64,000 bases of DNA, from assembly GCA_947488435.1 (NCBI GenBank), contig CANKZG010000001.1, positions 620,001 to 684,000 of the forward strand. The letters run 5' to 3'. The position numbers and the translations under genes are program-made. The DNA comes from an uncultured Flavobacteriaceae bacterium. Lineage in GTDB: Bacteria > Bacteroidota > Bacteroidia > Flavobacteriales > Flavobacteriaceae. This document shows, one piece after another, positions 18,483 to 26,095 of the stretch. Position 1 is the stretch's first letter, and every line of letters starts with the position of its first letter. The notes beneath the pieces were generated by a model, which had not been told where the DNA came from, did not search any database, and saw nothing but the letters and a program-made list of their open reading frames with translations.

Positions 18483-18908
18483 TTATTCATTTATTCTTTT
18501 TGCAATAGGATGGTCAGAGTTCAATTCTAATAAATCCCATAGGTTTCCATACAAATCCTTAAATACAGCTACTGTTCCGTAATCAGCTTTTTTTGGATCT
18601 CTAACAAACTCAATTCCTCTCGATGTCATTTCGTTATAGTCTCGCCAAAAATCATCAGAATTTAAAAATAAAAATACTCTTCCGCCAGTTTGATTTCCGA
18701 TAAACTTTTCTTGTTCAGGTTTTGAAGCTCTCGCAAGTAGAACTGTTGTTCCATTCGAGTTAGGCGGTGCAACAACAACCCATCTTTTATCCTGTTCTGG
18801 TTGATAAGTATCTTCAACCAAATCAAAATTCAGTTTTTTAGTGTAAAATTCGATTGCTTCATCATAATCTTTTACAACTAAGGCAATATGTATTATAGAT
18901 TGTTTCAT
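18483..18908 (-). CDS. VOC family protein (glyoxalase/bleomycin-resistance fold)
   Basis: 141 residues. The start SIIHIALVVKDYDEAIEFYT and the end VAVFKDLYGNLWDLLEL are the paired beta-alpha-beta-beta-beta modules of the vicinal oxygen chelate superfamily, with His7 and a terminal Glu as candidate metal ligands. VOC proteins include lyases, dioxygenases and drug-sequestering proteins; none can be singled out. It forms one complete unit of the cassette array: its stop lies 5 bp from spacer 1 and exact 9-bp inverted motifs bracket the gene. Confidence 0.8.
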   Translation of the reverse strand: MKQSIIHIALVVKDYDEAIEFYTKKLNFDLVEDTYQPEQDKRWVVVAPPNSNGTTVLLARASKPEQEKFIGNQTGGRVFLFLNSDDFWRDYNEMTSRGIEFVRDPKKADYGTVAVFKDLYGNLWDLLELNSDHPIAKRINE

Positions 18909-18927
18909 TCTGCGATTTCCTCTAATT

Positions 18928-18993
18928 GGCTACAACTTGCGCATAGGGATTGGACTAAACTATATTAAAGGCAGTTTAAGTTTTTTATTAGCA
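18928..18993 (-). repeat. attC-like spacer 2 (short, degenerate)
   Basis: GGCTACAAC at 18928-18936 closes the VOC unit. On the other side ATTAGCA (18987-18993) matches TGCTAAT (19404-19410) across the DUF2200 gene. The stem between is short and poorly paired (AAACT / AGTTT), so this site may be inactive. Confidence 0.45.
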
Positions 18994-19000
18994 TCAATTT

Positions 19001-19378
19001 TTACTTTTTTTCTTCCCGCAAAATTTTCTCCATCTTACGGCCTCGAGCCAATTCATCAATTAGTTTTTCCATACGTCTACATTGCTTATACAACTCAAAT
19101 TCATCCGCTATTTCTTCTATCCGATAACCGCAAACAACTCCTTTAATCATATGTGCGTTTTGATGTATTTTAGCTTTTTGAAAAAATGTTCCAAAAGTTA
19201 CTTTTTCATCAATAAGTGTTTGCAAAGTATCTTGATCAAAACCAGTAAACCATTTAATAACTTGGTTGAGTTCTTCTTTTGTTCTGCCATTTTTTTCCAA
19301 TCTATTCAGGTAAAGTGGATAAATGGATGCAAAGATCATATTGGCTGCCTTTTCATTTTTTTCGGCTGTAACTTTCAT
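19001..19378 (-). CDS. DUF2200 family protein
   Basis: 125 residues. YPLYLNRLEKNGRTKEELNQ and VIKWFTGF are the signature of DUF2200, a small cytosolic family of unknown function frequent on accessory DNA. No signal peptide or membrane segment. It occupies its own unit in the cassette array; the flanking end motifs agree over only 7 bp. Confidence 0.75.
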   Translation of the reverse strand: MKVTAEKNEKAANMIFASIYPLYLNRLEKNGRTKEELNQVIKWFTGFDQDTLQTLIDEKVTFGTFFQKAKIHQNAHMIKGVVCGYRIEEIADEFELYKQCRRMEKLIDELARGRKMEKILREEKK

Positions 19379-19403
19379 TTTTATTTGCTTTTGAATTGAT
19401 TAC

Positions 19404-19484
19404 TGCTAATGGACTCGTCGATGATTTCGGCGTAAAACTGTTTGTTAAGACTATTCCGCAGTCGAGATGAGTCGTATTTACTTG
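19404..19484 (-). repeat. attC-like spacer 3
   Basis: Left TGCTAATGGACTCGTCGATG and right GTCGAGATGAGTCGTATTTAC form imperfect arms (GACTC / GAGTC). Less well conserved than the sites to the right and the match across the following gene is weak. Confidence 0.45.
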
Positions 19485-19500
19485 TTTAATTTATAAAATT

Positions 19501-19887
19501 TCATTTCTTTTTAGTCAATCGGACATTTGGAGGCCAAACCATTTTCGATTCTTTAAAAATTAATTTATCTCCGTCAATTACAGCCTTTGTGTTGTTAAAG
19601 TCCATGGAATACTTTTCATTAATATCAACTCCATCTTTTGAAGAAAATTGAATTTCGTCATTTTTTATATTCCATTTTCCTTTTCCCTTATCATCATCTT
19701 CATAGTCAAGTTGATCTTGGTAAAAGGTACAGTAAAAAGTGCCATTAGATTTTAACTCCAGAACAACTTCCAGAATCTCTCCTGATGGTTGCTTTTCCTT
19801 TTTCTCATATAGGCCAGCATATTTTTTTATTTGTGCAAAACCCGATATTGAATTCAGTAGTACGAGAATAGTTATTACCTTTTTCAT
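19501..19887 (-). CDS. Small exported protein, lipocalin/NlpE-like
   Basis: 128 residues with a signal peptide (about 1-18, ending SGFAQ). The mature part starts KYAGLYEKKEK and alternates strands (VVLELKSNGTFYCTFYQD, GKWNIKNDEIQF), a pattern like the small beta-barrels of NlpE N-terminal or lipocalin-like proteins. No Cys pair of copper-binding NlpE is present. Function unknown. A cassette-array member. Confidence 0.55.
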   Translation of the reverse strand: MKKVITILVLLNSISGFAQIKKYAGLYEKKEKQPSGEILEVVLELKSNGTFYCTFYQDQLDYEDDDKGKGKWNIKNDEIQFSSKDGVDINEKYSMDFNNTKAVIDGDKLIFKESKMVWPPNVRLTKKK

Positions 19888-19902
19888 TCCTTAACTTGTT
19901 TT

Positions 19903-20009
19903 AATTACCACCGCGAGTTTGGCCATGATTCCGCGCAGAAATCACGTCTTATAAAAGTAGTTAATTTGAAATTGAGATAGAAATGTAGTACTGAATTATG
20001 GCAACTGGC
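19903..20009 (-). repeat. attC-like spacer 4
   Basis: Left GAGTTTGGCCATGATTC and right GAATTATGGCAACTGGC pair as AGTT..CCAT.ATTC, with three extra bases in the left arm. The terminal motifs do not show the GTTRTxxGC form, so it is a weaker member. Confidence 0.45.
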
Positions 20010-20021
20010 TTTTCTTTATTT

Positions 20022-20516
20022 CTATTTATAACGGAATATTTCATGTTTTCCAAAATCTAGAAGTTCAATTGTGGTCTCAAATTTAGCTCCAAGTCTCAGT
20101 GCTAATTTTTTTGAGGACTCATTAGCTGGGTCAATATAACTAACCAATGAATCAAATTTTAGCTCATTCAACGCAAATTCCTTAACTGCGGTACCAGCTT
20201 CTACTCCAAATCCCTTGCCTTGAGAATCAGGTAGTAACCAGTATCCTAATTCTGGCTCAGGCCAAGGATGAGACTTCCATAGTCCAACAGTTCCAATTAG
20301 GTTTCCAGATGCTTTTTCTTCAATTGCGAGGTATGAAAATCCGTTGAGTTCATAATGACCCATATATGTAGCTAATAGTCTCCAAGATTCTTCTGGTGAT
20401 TTCACTCCCCCAACATACAAGGCATTTTCTTCCACAGAATAAAATTTAGCAAAGATGGGATAATCAGAATGGTTCCATTGTCTAAAAATCAATCTATTTG
20501 TTTCTAACCCTATCAT
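20022..20516 (-). CDS. GNAT family N-acetyltransferase (RimJ/RimL type)
   Basis: 164 residues. ETNRLIFRQWNHSDYPIFAKF at the start and the acetyl-CoA pyrophosphate-binding loop PDSQGKGFGVEAG (Q/RxxGxG/A) are clear, followed by SYIDPANESSKKLALRLGAK, the motif B region in which Asn and Ser position CoA. The acceptor may be a protein N-terminus, an amino acid or a drug. One of two GNAT genes in adjacent cassette units; they are clearly different proteins. Confidence 0.85.
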   Translation of the reverse strand: MIGLETNRLIFRQWNHSDYPIFAKFYSVEENALYVGGVKSPEESWRLLATYMGHYELNGFSYLAIEEKASGNLIGTVGLWKSHPWPEPELGYWLLPDSQGKGFGVEAGTAVKEFALNELKFDSLVSYIDPANESSKKLALRLGAKFETTIELLDFGKHEIFRYK

Positions 20517-20557
20517 AAATTAATAAAAATCATTCCTGTTTGAGTCATTCCCAGCTT

Positions 20558-20695
20558 GTTGTCAACGGTTGGACTATGATTTCGTAACTAAGAGACTAAA
20601 GTTAACAAAAAGAGATTGAGTTTAGGAAACCCGTTGGGATTTCCCGAATAGCCTTTAAGTGAATAGGCTATGAATTATAGCTATTGTTGTATGCC
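20558..20695 (-). repeat. attC-like spacer 5
   Basis: Left TCAACGGTTGGACTATGATTT; right GAATTATAGCTATTGTTGTATGCC. The arms CTATGATT and AATTATAG pair with a GGTT-type bulge on the left. The right end GTTGTATGCC (20686-20695) matches GGCGTACAAC (21228-21237) across the next gene at 9 of 10 positions. Confidence 0.65.
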
Positions 20696-20699
20696 GTTT

Positions 20700-21209
20700 T
20701 CATTTTTCATTTAATTTGTAAAATCTATGTTCATCACAGATTTTGTCATTTTTCAAAATCGCATTTTTAAATATTCCTTCCTTTTCAAATCCATTTTTCT
20801 CAAGGACTTTCATTGATGCGATATTATATCCAAACACGCCAGTGTAGATTCGATTTAAATCAAGTTTAGCGAATCCGTATTCGGTAATTAATTCCACTGC
20901 TTTGGTTGCGATTCCATTTCCCCAAAATGGTTCACCAATCCAATATCCAATTTCAGCGGATTTTTGATAGACATCCTCTTGTATTACTAATCCTATTACT
21001 CCAGAAAATTTGCCCTTATATTCTATTCCAAAAGTTTGTTTCGGGTCTTCTTTACTCGTTAAGTTTATGAAAAATTCTGCATCACTTCCCTTATATGGAT
21101 ATGGGATATAGTCTCTTAAATTATCCCAAACTTTTTTATTGTTTGCAAGCTTTGCCAATTCAGTTTTATCTGAAATTCGTAATGTTCTTATTTTGATTTT
21201 TTCTTCCAA
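20700..21209 (-). CDS. GNAT family N-acetyltransferase (RimJ/RimL type)
   Basis: 169 residues. KIRTLRISDKTELAKLANN opens the fold; EIGYWIGEPFWGNGIATKAV holds the acetyl-CoA loop; IYTGVFGYNIASMKVLEKNG is motif B with the conserved Asn-x-Ala-Ser. Most like ribosomal-protein Ser/Ala acetyltransferase relatives, which in accessory DNA often acetylate small toxic molecules. It is the cargo of one well-defined cassette unit with 9-of-10 matching end motifs. Confidence 0.85.
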   Translation of the reverse strand: MEEKIKIRTLRISDKTELAKLANNKKVWDNLRDYIPYPYKGSDAEFFINLTSKEDPKQTFGIEYKGKFSGVIGLVIQEDVYQKSAEIGYWIGEPFWGNGIATKAVELITEYGFAKLDLNRIYTGVFGYNIASMKVLEKNGFEKEGIFKNAILKNDKICDEHRFYKLNEK

Positions 21210-21227
21210 TTTTAATCTAGGTTAAAT

Positions 21228-21360
21228 GGCGTACAACGGTTAAGCTATGAGTAGTTGCGTGGTTTAGTACTCAACTTTGCAAGTACACAGCAAACTGAAA
21301 ATCCTCGCGGATTTTCAGAAGTAGGCGAGAACAAGCAATTACGTATAGCTATTGTTATGC
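21228..21360 (-). repeat. attC-like spacer 6
   Basis: Left GGCGTACAACGGTTAAGCTATG, right TATAGCTATTGTTATGC. The AGCTAT arms and GTAGTTGC / GCAATTAC arms pair around an unpaired GGTT. The apex is a perfect hairpin, CTGAAAATCC and GGATTTTCAG with a 4-nt loop (21295-21318). The next stop codon begins at the very next base. Nearly identical in its inner part to spacer 7. Confidence 0.7.
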
Positions 21361-22563
21361 TTAGTATTTTTTCTTGTCATAAGGTATGAAATTCTCCCAA
21401 TACCAAGGCATCCATTTATCTGCCAATGAAAGTTCAACTAATTCTTTAAAAATGCTTTCTCCGTTGGAACTGTTGGACATTATCACTATCCCAAGGTTCT
21501 GTGATGGATAAAACACTGTATAATGTTCCCAACCTTGGATATGTCCTTCTTTAAAAATTGCTTTTCCGTAAGGTGTTTCATAGGTTCCAAAACCTAAGGC
21601 GTAGCTTAATTGAATATTGTTATTTTCAGTTGTTTTTATCGATCTGTTTTTTCCAAATTGTTGCTTTGAATCAATATGGATTTGCGGCTTGAAAAATTCT
21701 TTATAAATTTCTTCGCTTAGGCCCTTCTGGGCTAACATAGCTTGGATAAATTTTGTATAATCTTCAGGTGTTGTATCCATACTGCCTGCAGCATATTCTA
21801 TATTTCTTTTTCTTCGTTTTAATGTTTTTCTTTTCTTATAATGGCCAACAGCAAAATTTGTATTAAATTTTTCTTGCCAAAGAAAACTTGTCATATTCAT
21901 TTCAAACGGTTTGAATACATATTCTTGTGCGAGTTCTTCCAGTCCTTTTTTTGTTATTTGTTCAACAACAAACTGCAACAACTGAATACCCTCTCCAGAA
22001 TAACTATAAAAAGTTCCAGGTTCAAATTCTATTTCTAGTGGTTTTTTCATATTTATACCAGATGTTCCGATATATCTCCAGTTTGGAAATCCAGTTGTAT
22101 GAGATAAACACATTCTTGCTGTTATCTTCACATATCTTTTGTCGGTTTTTAAATCCTTATATCCTTCATAATCGTGTTGGAATTCATAGGAATATATTGG
22201 ATTTTCAAGATATTCTACCAAAGGTTTGTCTAAATCAATTATTTTTTTGTCAACCAATTTCATTACAATAAATGCAAATAATGGTTTACAAAGAGAAGCC
22301 GCATAAAAGTTATTTGAGGTTTCAAGAGGTTGTTTCTCTATAAGATTTTTAGATCCATATGCCTTTTGAAATAAAATGCTGTCCTTAGTAACTACAGATA
22401 CTGTAAGTCCGTGAACATTCCCCGATTCTTTTAAACGCTTAATATCATTATCTAAGGCTATGGTAGATATTATAGAATTGTCTATTCTTTTAATGGATTG
22501 AGAGTATGTTTTTAGACTTATAACTATAAATAATAGTGAAATGAAATATTCTGGTTTCCTCAT
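21361..22563 (-). CDS. Exported serine hydrolase (class C beta-lactamase/PBP fold)
   Basis: 400 residues with a signal peptide (about 1-22). The SxxK motif is SLCK at 90-93; the second motif is YSGEG (YxG variant of YxN), and HIQGWEHY supplies the HxG box. It resembles bacterial esterase/PBP-like enzymes that annotate as beta-lactamase family; true beta-lactamase activity is not implied. The frame is intact. At 1.2 kb it is one of the larger single-gene cassettes; TAAGCACAAC upstream and GTTATGCTTA at its end match 9 of 10. Confidence 0.85.
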   Translation of the reverse strand: MRKPEYFISLLFIVISLKTYSQSIKRIDNSIISTIALDNDIKRLKESGNVHGLTVSVVTKDSILFQKAYGSKNLIEKQPLETSNNFYAASLCKPLFAFIVMKLVDKKIIDLDKPLVEYLENPIYSYEFQHDYEGYKDLKTDKRYVKITARMCLSHTTGFPNWRYIGTSGINMKKPLEIEFEPGTFYSYSGEGIQLLQFVVEQITKKGLEELAQEYVFKPFEMNMTSFLWQEKFNTNFAVGHYKKRKTLKRRKRNIEYAAGSMDTTPEDYTKFIQAMLAQKGLSEEIYKEFFKPQIHIDSKQQFGKNRSIKTTENNNIQLSYALGFGTYETPYGKAIFKEGHIQGWEHYTVFYPSQNLGIVIMSNSSNGESIFKELVELSLADKWMPWYWENFIPYDKKKY

Positions 22564-22639
22564 TTTAAAGATGATTTGAGATCCCTTTATTTAATAGACG
22601 TATAATTTTGTCATAGGGTTGCCTAAGTTTTTTCAATAT

Positions 22640-22773
22640 TAAGCACAACGGTTTCGGCTATGAGTAGTTGCGTGGGTTAGCGCTTAACTTTGCAAGTACA
22701 TACCACACTGAAAATCCTCGCGGATTTTCAGAAGTAAGCGAGAACAAGCAATTACTTATAGCCATTGTTGTGC
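22640..22773 (-). repeat. attC-like spacer 7
   Basis: Left TAAGCACAACGGTTTCGGCTATG, right TATAGCCATTGTTGTGC. Same inner sequence as spacer 6, including the hairpin CTGAAAATCC / GGATTTTCAG, but the outer arms differ: GGCTAT here pairs with its own ATAGCC, a compensatory change relative to AGCTAT in spacer 6. Confidence 0.7.
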
Positions 22774-22777
22774 GTAG

Positions 22778-23704
22778 TTAATTTAAGATTATTGTTCCTC
22801 CGAATTCACTTTCCTCGACATTTCCTGTCGAACAATTAATCGAAAGTGTTTTTCCAATTCCAGTTATCGTTCCGCTATTTGTGTTTTCGTATCCTTTCCA
22901 TTTCGTTTTTGGTACATCAGAAATAATCCACTTATAACAATCATTATTTTTGTCAAAAATCAAATTTAGATATTCACTTTCCTTGAAAGCATTTTTATGA
23001 TTTGTTATACCATATCTTTTTGATGTGGCGATTTCTTTTGCTTTAAAGTAGTCTATTTTGAATTCGAATGGTTTAGTTTTCGGAAGTCCTTTAGTTTTAT
23101 TTTGAATAAACTCTAAATTCGAATTAAAGTGTAATTCGACAACTCCGTATTTCAAAGTGTCTGACACATTGTATGAATACCTTAAAAGAAATTCTTTAGG
23201 TTTTTTAGAACGCTTTTCAAACCAAGTTCCTGAATTGTTGTCACTATACCAATAGCTTCTCGAAGCGTTTAAGTTAAAGTTATTTTTTTGTCCAAAATGA
23301 GATTGAATTATTTGGTCAGCTTTAGACTTGCATTTCTCAAATATCTTCTCAAATCCTAAATTACTGCCTCTTATTTTCTTTGGCTGTAAATAGTTTATTT
23401 CAGAAATCAGATTTCCATTTTTGTCATATGTTTTCCAAATTCCAAAATAATCACCATTTAGAAATATCCCTTTTTCTTTTAGTTTGTTATTTGGGTATAA
23501 TTCTCTGAAGGCTGTCCAATTATTTTCACCAAGTTCTAATTCGTGAAACTCTTTTATGATAGATTTAGAATAAGTTTTTCTGTCAAGTTTAGTTTTCGTA
23601 TTGCTTACTATTGTGTTAAACAAAGAGTCAGTATCAGTTGGGTTTTCTTGTCCAAAAGCTGAACAAGAAATCGTGAAAATTAATATGGCAATGATGTTTC
23701 TCAT
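22778..23704 (-). CDS. Exported protein, function unknown
   Basis: 308 residues from the ATG at 23704 (MRNIIAILIFTISCSAFGQ), a signal peptide ending at about residue 19; a TTG start four codons upstream would enter the spacer. The segment IWKTYDKNGNLISEINY resembles a MORN/toxin-antitoxin-like variant repeat, and LNKT..SYWYSDNNSGTWFEK follows. I do not recognise the rest. It is a complete cassette unit bracketed by GTTGTGC and GCACAAC. Confidence 0.55.
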   Translation of the reverse strand: MRNIIAILIFTISCSAFGQENPTDTDSLFNTIVSNTKTKLDRKTYSKSIIKEFHELELGENNWTAFRELYPNNKLKEKGIFLNGDYFGIWKTYDKNGNLISEINYLQPKKIRGSNLGFEKIFEKCKSKADQIIQSHFGQKNNFNLNASRSYWYSDNNSGTWFEKRSKKPKEFLLRYSYNVSDTLKYGVVELHFNSNLEFIQNKTKGLPKTKPFEFKIDYFKAKEIATSKRYGITNHKNAFKESEYLNLIFDKNNDCYKWIISDVPKTKWKGYENTNSGTITGIGKTLSINCSTGNVEESEFGGTIILN

Positions 23705-23710
23705 AATTAT

Positions 23711-23780
23711 GCACAACGGTTAATGTATGATGCGTTTACTTCCCGAAGGGAGTATATGCAATATACATAGTGTTATAAGC
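23711..23780 (-). repeat. attC-like spacer 8 (shortest, overlaps the kinase stop codon)
   Basis: GCACAACGGTTAATGTATGATGC at the left and GCAATATACATAGTGTTATAAGC at the right, with apex TTCCCgaaGGGAG. Only 70 bp long. The kinase stop codon (23773-23775) lies inside the right end. The right end GTTATAAGC is exactly repeated in inverse as GCTTATAAC at 24356-24364. Confidence 0.7.
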
Positions 23781-24336
23781 TTGCTTTTATTCGTTCAGTT
23801 ATTTCCTCAATTGATCCAAGTCCGTCAAAATTTTTAACTGCAAGTTTTGATTTCATATACTCAATAGCAGGTCTAGTTGATTTTTCAAAAACGTCAATTC
23901 GTTTTATATGAATTTGAGGATCTTTATCATCTTTTCTGTCAGATGTCTCCGCTCTTTTCTTAGCTCTAATTAAAAGTTCAGATTTTGGTACTTCAATGTT
24001 TAACACTTTTCCGATTTTCATATCCTTTTGTTCGGCTAGTTCAATTAAGTCATCAACTTGAGCGTCCGTTCTTGGATAACCATCTAGAATTATACCTTTA
24101 TTAGTTTTGTTTTCATTCAGGATTTGGCTAAACAATTCTTTCATTAGCGAATCAGGAACTAAATCTCCTTTTTCTTCATATTCAGCCATTGTTTTTCCAA
24201 TTTCGGTTCCATTTTCCTTTTCAAATCGGCATCTATCTCCAGTTGAAATATGTTTAAAATCCAGTTGGTCATTTAAGATTTTGCATTGTGGTCCTTTTCC
24301 GGAGTATGGTGGTCCAGTAATTATTAGTATTTCCAT
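23773..24336 (-). CDS. Adenylate kinase-like nucleoside monophosphate kinase
   Basis: 187 residues. The P-loop is GPPYSGKGPQ (8-17), a variant of GxPGxGKGTQ; HISTGDRCR is the NMP-binding segment and GIILDGYPRT the next conserved strand. The LID is reduced: RAETSDRKDDKDPQ stands in place of the long zinc-type LID, as in short adenylate or UMP/CMP kinases. It transfers phosphate from ATP to a nucleoside monophosphate, probably AMP. Adenylate kinase is normally a core gene, so its presence in a cassette unit (exact 9-bp end motifs) points to a second, specialised copy, for example in phage defence or nucleotide salvage; that is a guess. Confidence 0.75.
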   Translation of the reverse strand: MEILIITGPPYSGKGPQCKILNDQLDFKHISTGDRCRFEKENGTEIGKTMAEYEEKGDLVPDSLMKELFSQILNENKTNKGIILDGYPRTDAQVDDLIELAEQKDMKIGKVLNIEVPKSELLIRAKKRAETSDRKDDKDPQIHIKRIDVFEKSTRPAIEYMKSKLAVKNFDGLGSIEEITERIKASL

Positions 24337-24355
24337 TTATTATTTTCTTCTTCTT

Positions 24356-24555
24356 GCTTATAACGGTTCAGCTATGAACAGTACGGGAGCAAGTTAGCAC
24401 TTGCTTTCCGACTTGCAATTAGCCAAACCTTTTTGTTTTGCTTTTTCTTTTTTTATTTAATGCCAAATCCAAAAGATTTGGCGGTGTTCGTTGATATTCC
24501 GGGTTTATAACTTAAGCAGCCAAGCCCGTATTGTTTATAGGTTTTGTAGTGGGTA
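24356..24555 (-). repeat. attC-like spacer 9
   Basis: Left GCTTATAACGGTTCAGCTATG followed by AACAGTACGGG; right CCCGTATTGTTTATAGGTTTTG. The arms CTATGAACAGTACGGG and CCCGTATTGTTTATAG pair with two mismatches. A central hairpin GCCAAATC / GATTTGGC lies at 24472-24492. At 200 bp it is the longest spacer. Confidence 0.65.
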
Positions 24556-24559
24556 GTGC

Positions 24560-24991
24560 TTACGCTCTGAGGAATTCAATATTCCGTTTAACACAGACAT
24601 CAATAAAATCTCTTTCATTAAACGATATTAAGTAGTCAATTTTAATATCGATATCTAGAATTATCTCTCTTAAAACTGCATCTACTAGGCTATGACTATA
24701 ATCATCATATTTTCTATTACGGCTAAAAACCTTATCTAAGGCAATTTCTCTGTATTTTGAATCACTAATTAGTTCTACATTACTCCTTCTTATTAATTGT
24801 TCGAAGAAAACTAATCTTTTTTTATTTCTTGTGAGTTTGGTATTCACAGTTTCGTAGAGACAAGGATAAGGTAAAATTAGAGTGGCTTCCTCAACCACCT
24901 TTGAAATAGTGGTTGAATCATTATGGTGCTGGTCAGTATCGTCGATAAGTCCAATCCAAAAGCAAGTATCGGTTAAAATGTATTTTTGCAT
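24560..24991 (-). CDS. PIN domain protein (candidate toxin nuclease)
   Basis: 143 residues. The PIN acidic residues can be placed: Asp8 in LTDTCFWIGL, Glu in PCLYETVN, Asp in SLVDAVLREI and the terminal Asp in FNERDF. PIN domains are Mg-dependent RNases, often VapC-type toxins. Its start overlaps the stop of the upstream gene by one base (TAATG), the arrangement of toxin-antitoxin pairs, although the partner is not a standard VapB. Both genes together form one cassette unit. Confidence 0.7.
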   Translation of the reverse strand: MQKYILTDTCFWIGLIDDTDQHHNDSTTISKVVEEATLILPYPCLYETVNTKLTRNKKRLVFFEQLIRRSNVELISDSKYREIALDKVFSRNRKYDDYSHSLVDAVLREIILDIDIKIDYLISFNERDFIDVCVKRNIEFLRA

Positions 24992-25326
24992 TAAAATATA
25001 TCGGCTTTGTCAGGTTCTTGCATAAAATGTCCTTCCCATGGAGCACGCTTTCTGTTCCCAAACAAAAATTTCCCTTTCATCATCCCATCTGCCGTATCTT
25101 TCATAATCATATAAAGTCTATCGGTTTTGTCTATTTGGATTTTTTCTTGAAGTTCCATTTTTAATTGCTCATACGTTTTTTCAAATGATGTGTCCTTAGC
25201 GTCATACGCCAAAGCTGCTAGTCCATTCCCACATTCAATTGCATCATGTTGGTCAAGCCAAGAATAAAGATTACTATAATCGCCTTTGAGTCCTAAGTCA
25301 AATGATATTACTAAGTGAACAATCAT
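24991..25326 (-). CDS. Small protein paired with PIN nuclease, function unknown
   Basis: 111 residues. It begins MIVHLVISFDLGLKGDYSNL, strands and helix reminiscent of small ferredoxin-like folds (Cas2/VapD-like), and ends with a basic KFLFGNRKRAPWEGHF segment. No ribbon-helix-helix or AbrB DNA-binding motif of VapB antitoxins is visible. Position and one-base overlap with the PIN gene suggest that it is the partner or antidote. The fold comment is a weak inference. Confidence 0.55.
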   Translation of the reverse strand: MIVHLVISFDLGLKGDYSNLYSWLDQHDAIECGNGLAALAYDAKDTSFEKTYEQLKMELQEKIQIDKTDRLYMIMKDTADGMMKGKFLFGNRKRAPWEGHFMQEPDKADIF

Positions 25327-25391
25327 ATTTACTAGTCTGATTTTTTTGCAATTTCGCTAAATTTAATCAAATTACAATTTGTTTTTTAGCG

Positions 25392-25527
25392 TTACCCACA
25401 ACGTTTAGTATAAAAGCAGTAGCGGACCAAAAGCTACTACCTTTCGGATAGCAATATACCGACTTAAATACAATAGCAGTTCGAGTTTGAACCCGAACCG
25501 CTATTGCTTTTATACCTTGTTGTGCGT
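25392..25527 (-). repeat. attC-like spacer 10
   Basis: Left TTACCCACAACGTTTAGTAT, right ATACCTTGTTGTGCGT. The arms GTATAAAAGCAGTAGCGG and CCGCTATTGCTTTTATAC pair with one mismatch and the left arm carries the usual extra bases after AAC. The right end GTTGTGCGT (25519-25527) matches ACGCACAAC at 27852-27860 exactly. Confidence 0.7.
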
Positions 25528-25542
25528 TCGCTTTTTTTCCTT

Positions 25543-25993
25543 TTAGTTTGGTGAATTCAACCCTAACTTGTTTCCTTCCGTATCTAAAAACAGAGCAAAA
25601 AATCCACTCTCATCTGCGTGTGCTGTTTTGGGAACAATGATTTTCCCACCATTTTTCTCAACTTTATCAAGAATTACCTGAAGGTTGATATCCCTCTCCT
25701 TTCATTATCACCCCGTGTACCGCTTGGTTCTCATATGGAAGAATTCCCATTTCCATTCCAGGCATTTCCATTTTTTCAATGTTAATGCCCAAAATTGCTT
25801 GGTAAAAATTGATTGCTCTTGAAATGTCTGTTGCTGGGATTTCAAAAATGGAGATATAACTTTGTATCTCATTAGTCATTTGCTCTTTGCCAGAATCTAC
25901 TTTATGTCCTTCTAGTTCAGGTTTATTTTGATTGTTACAAGCCGTGAAATTAAGGGCGAGTATAATAGTAGCATTTAGAATGATCCGTTTCAT
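25543..25993 (-). pseudogene. VOC family lipoprotein, broken by an internal deletion/frameshift
   Basis: The first frame (25993 to 25667) encodes a lipoprotein signal (LALNFTAC) and the first VOC module, ISIFEIPATDISRAINFY to VHGVIMKGEGYQPS, then stops. The next frame continues the same family as QVILDKVEKNGGKIIVPKT...GFFALFLDTEGNKLGLNS to a stop at 25543. Residues that usually link these parts (about 15) are missing. The join reads ACCTTCAGG, which could serve both as ...QPS and as ...LQV, consistent with deletion between short direct repeats and a length not divisible by three. The gene lies downstream of the ECF42 sigma gene in the same orientation. Confidence 0.75.
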
Positions 25994-26095
25994 TTTATAG
26001 TTTAAATTTATTTTGTTCTTTGTTCGGGTTAATATTTACTTTGCTTCAACTTTATTTTTTAATTCTTGCAAATCCTGCATTGTATTTTTAAGATG

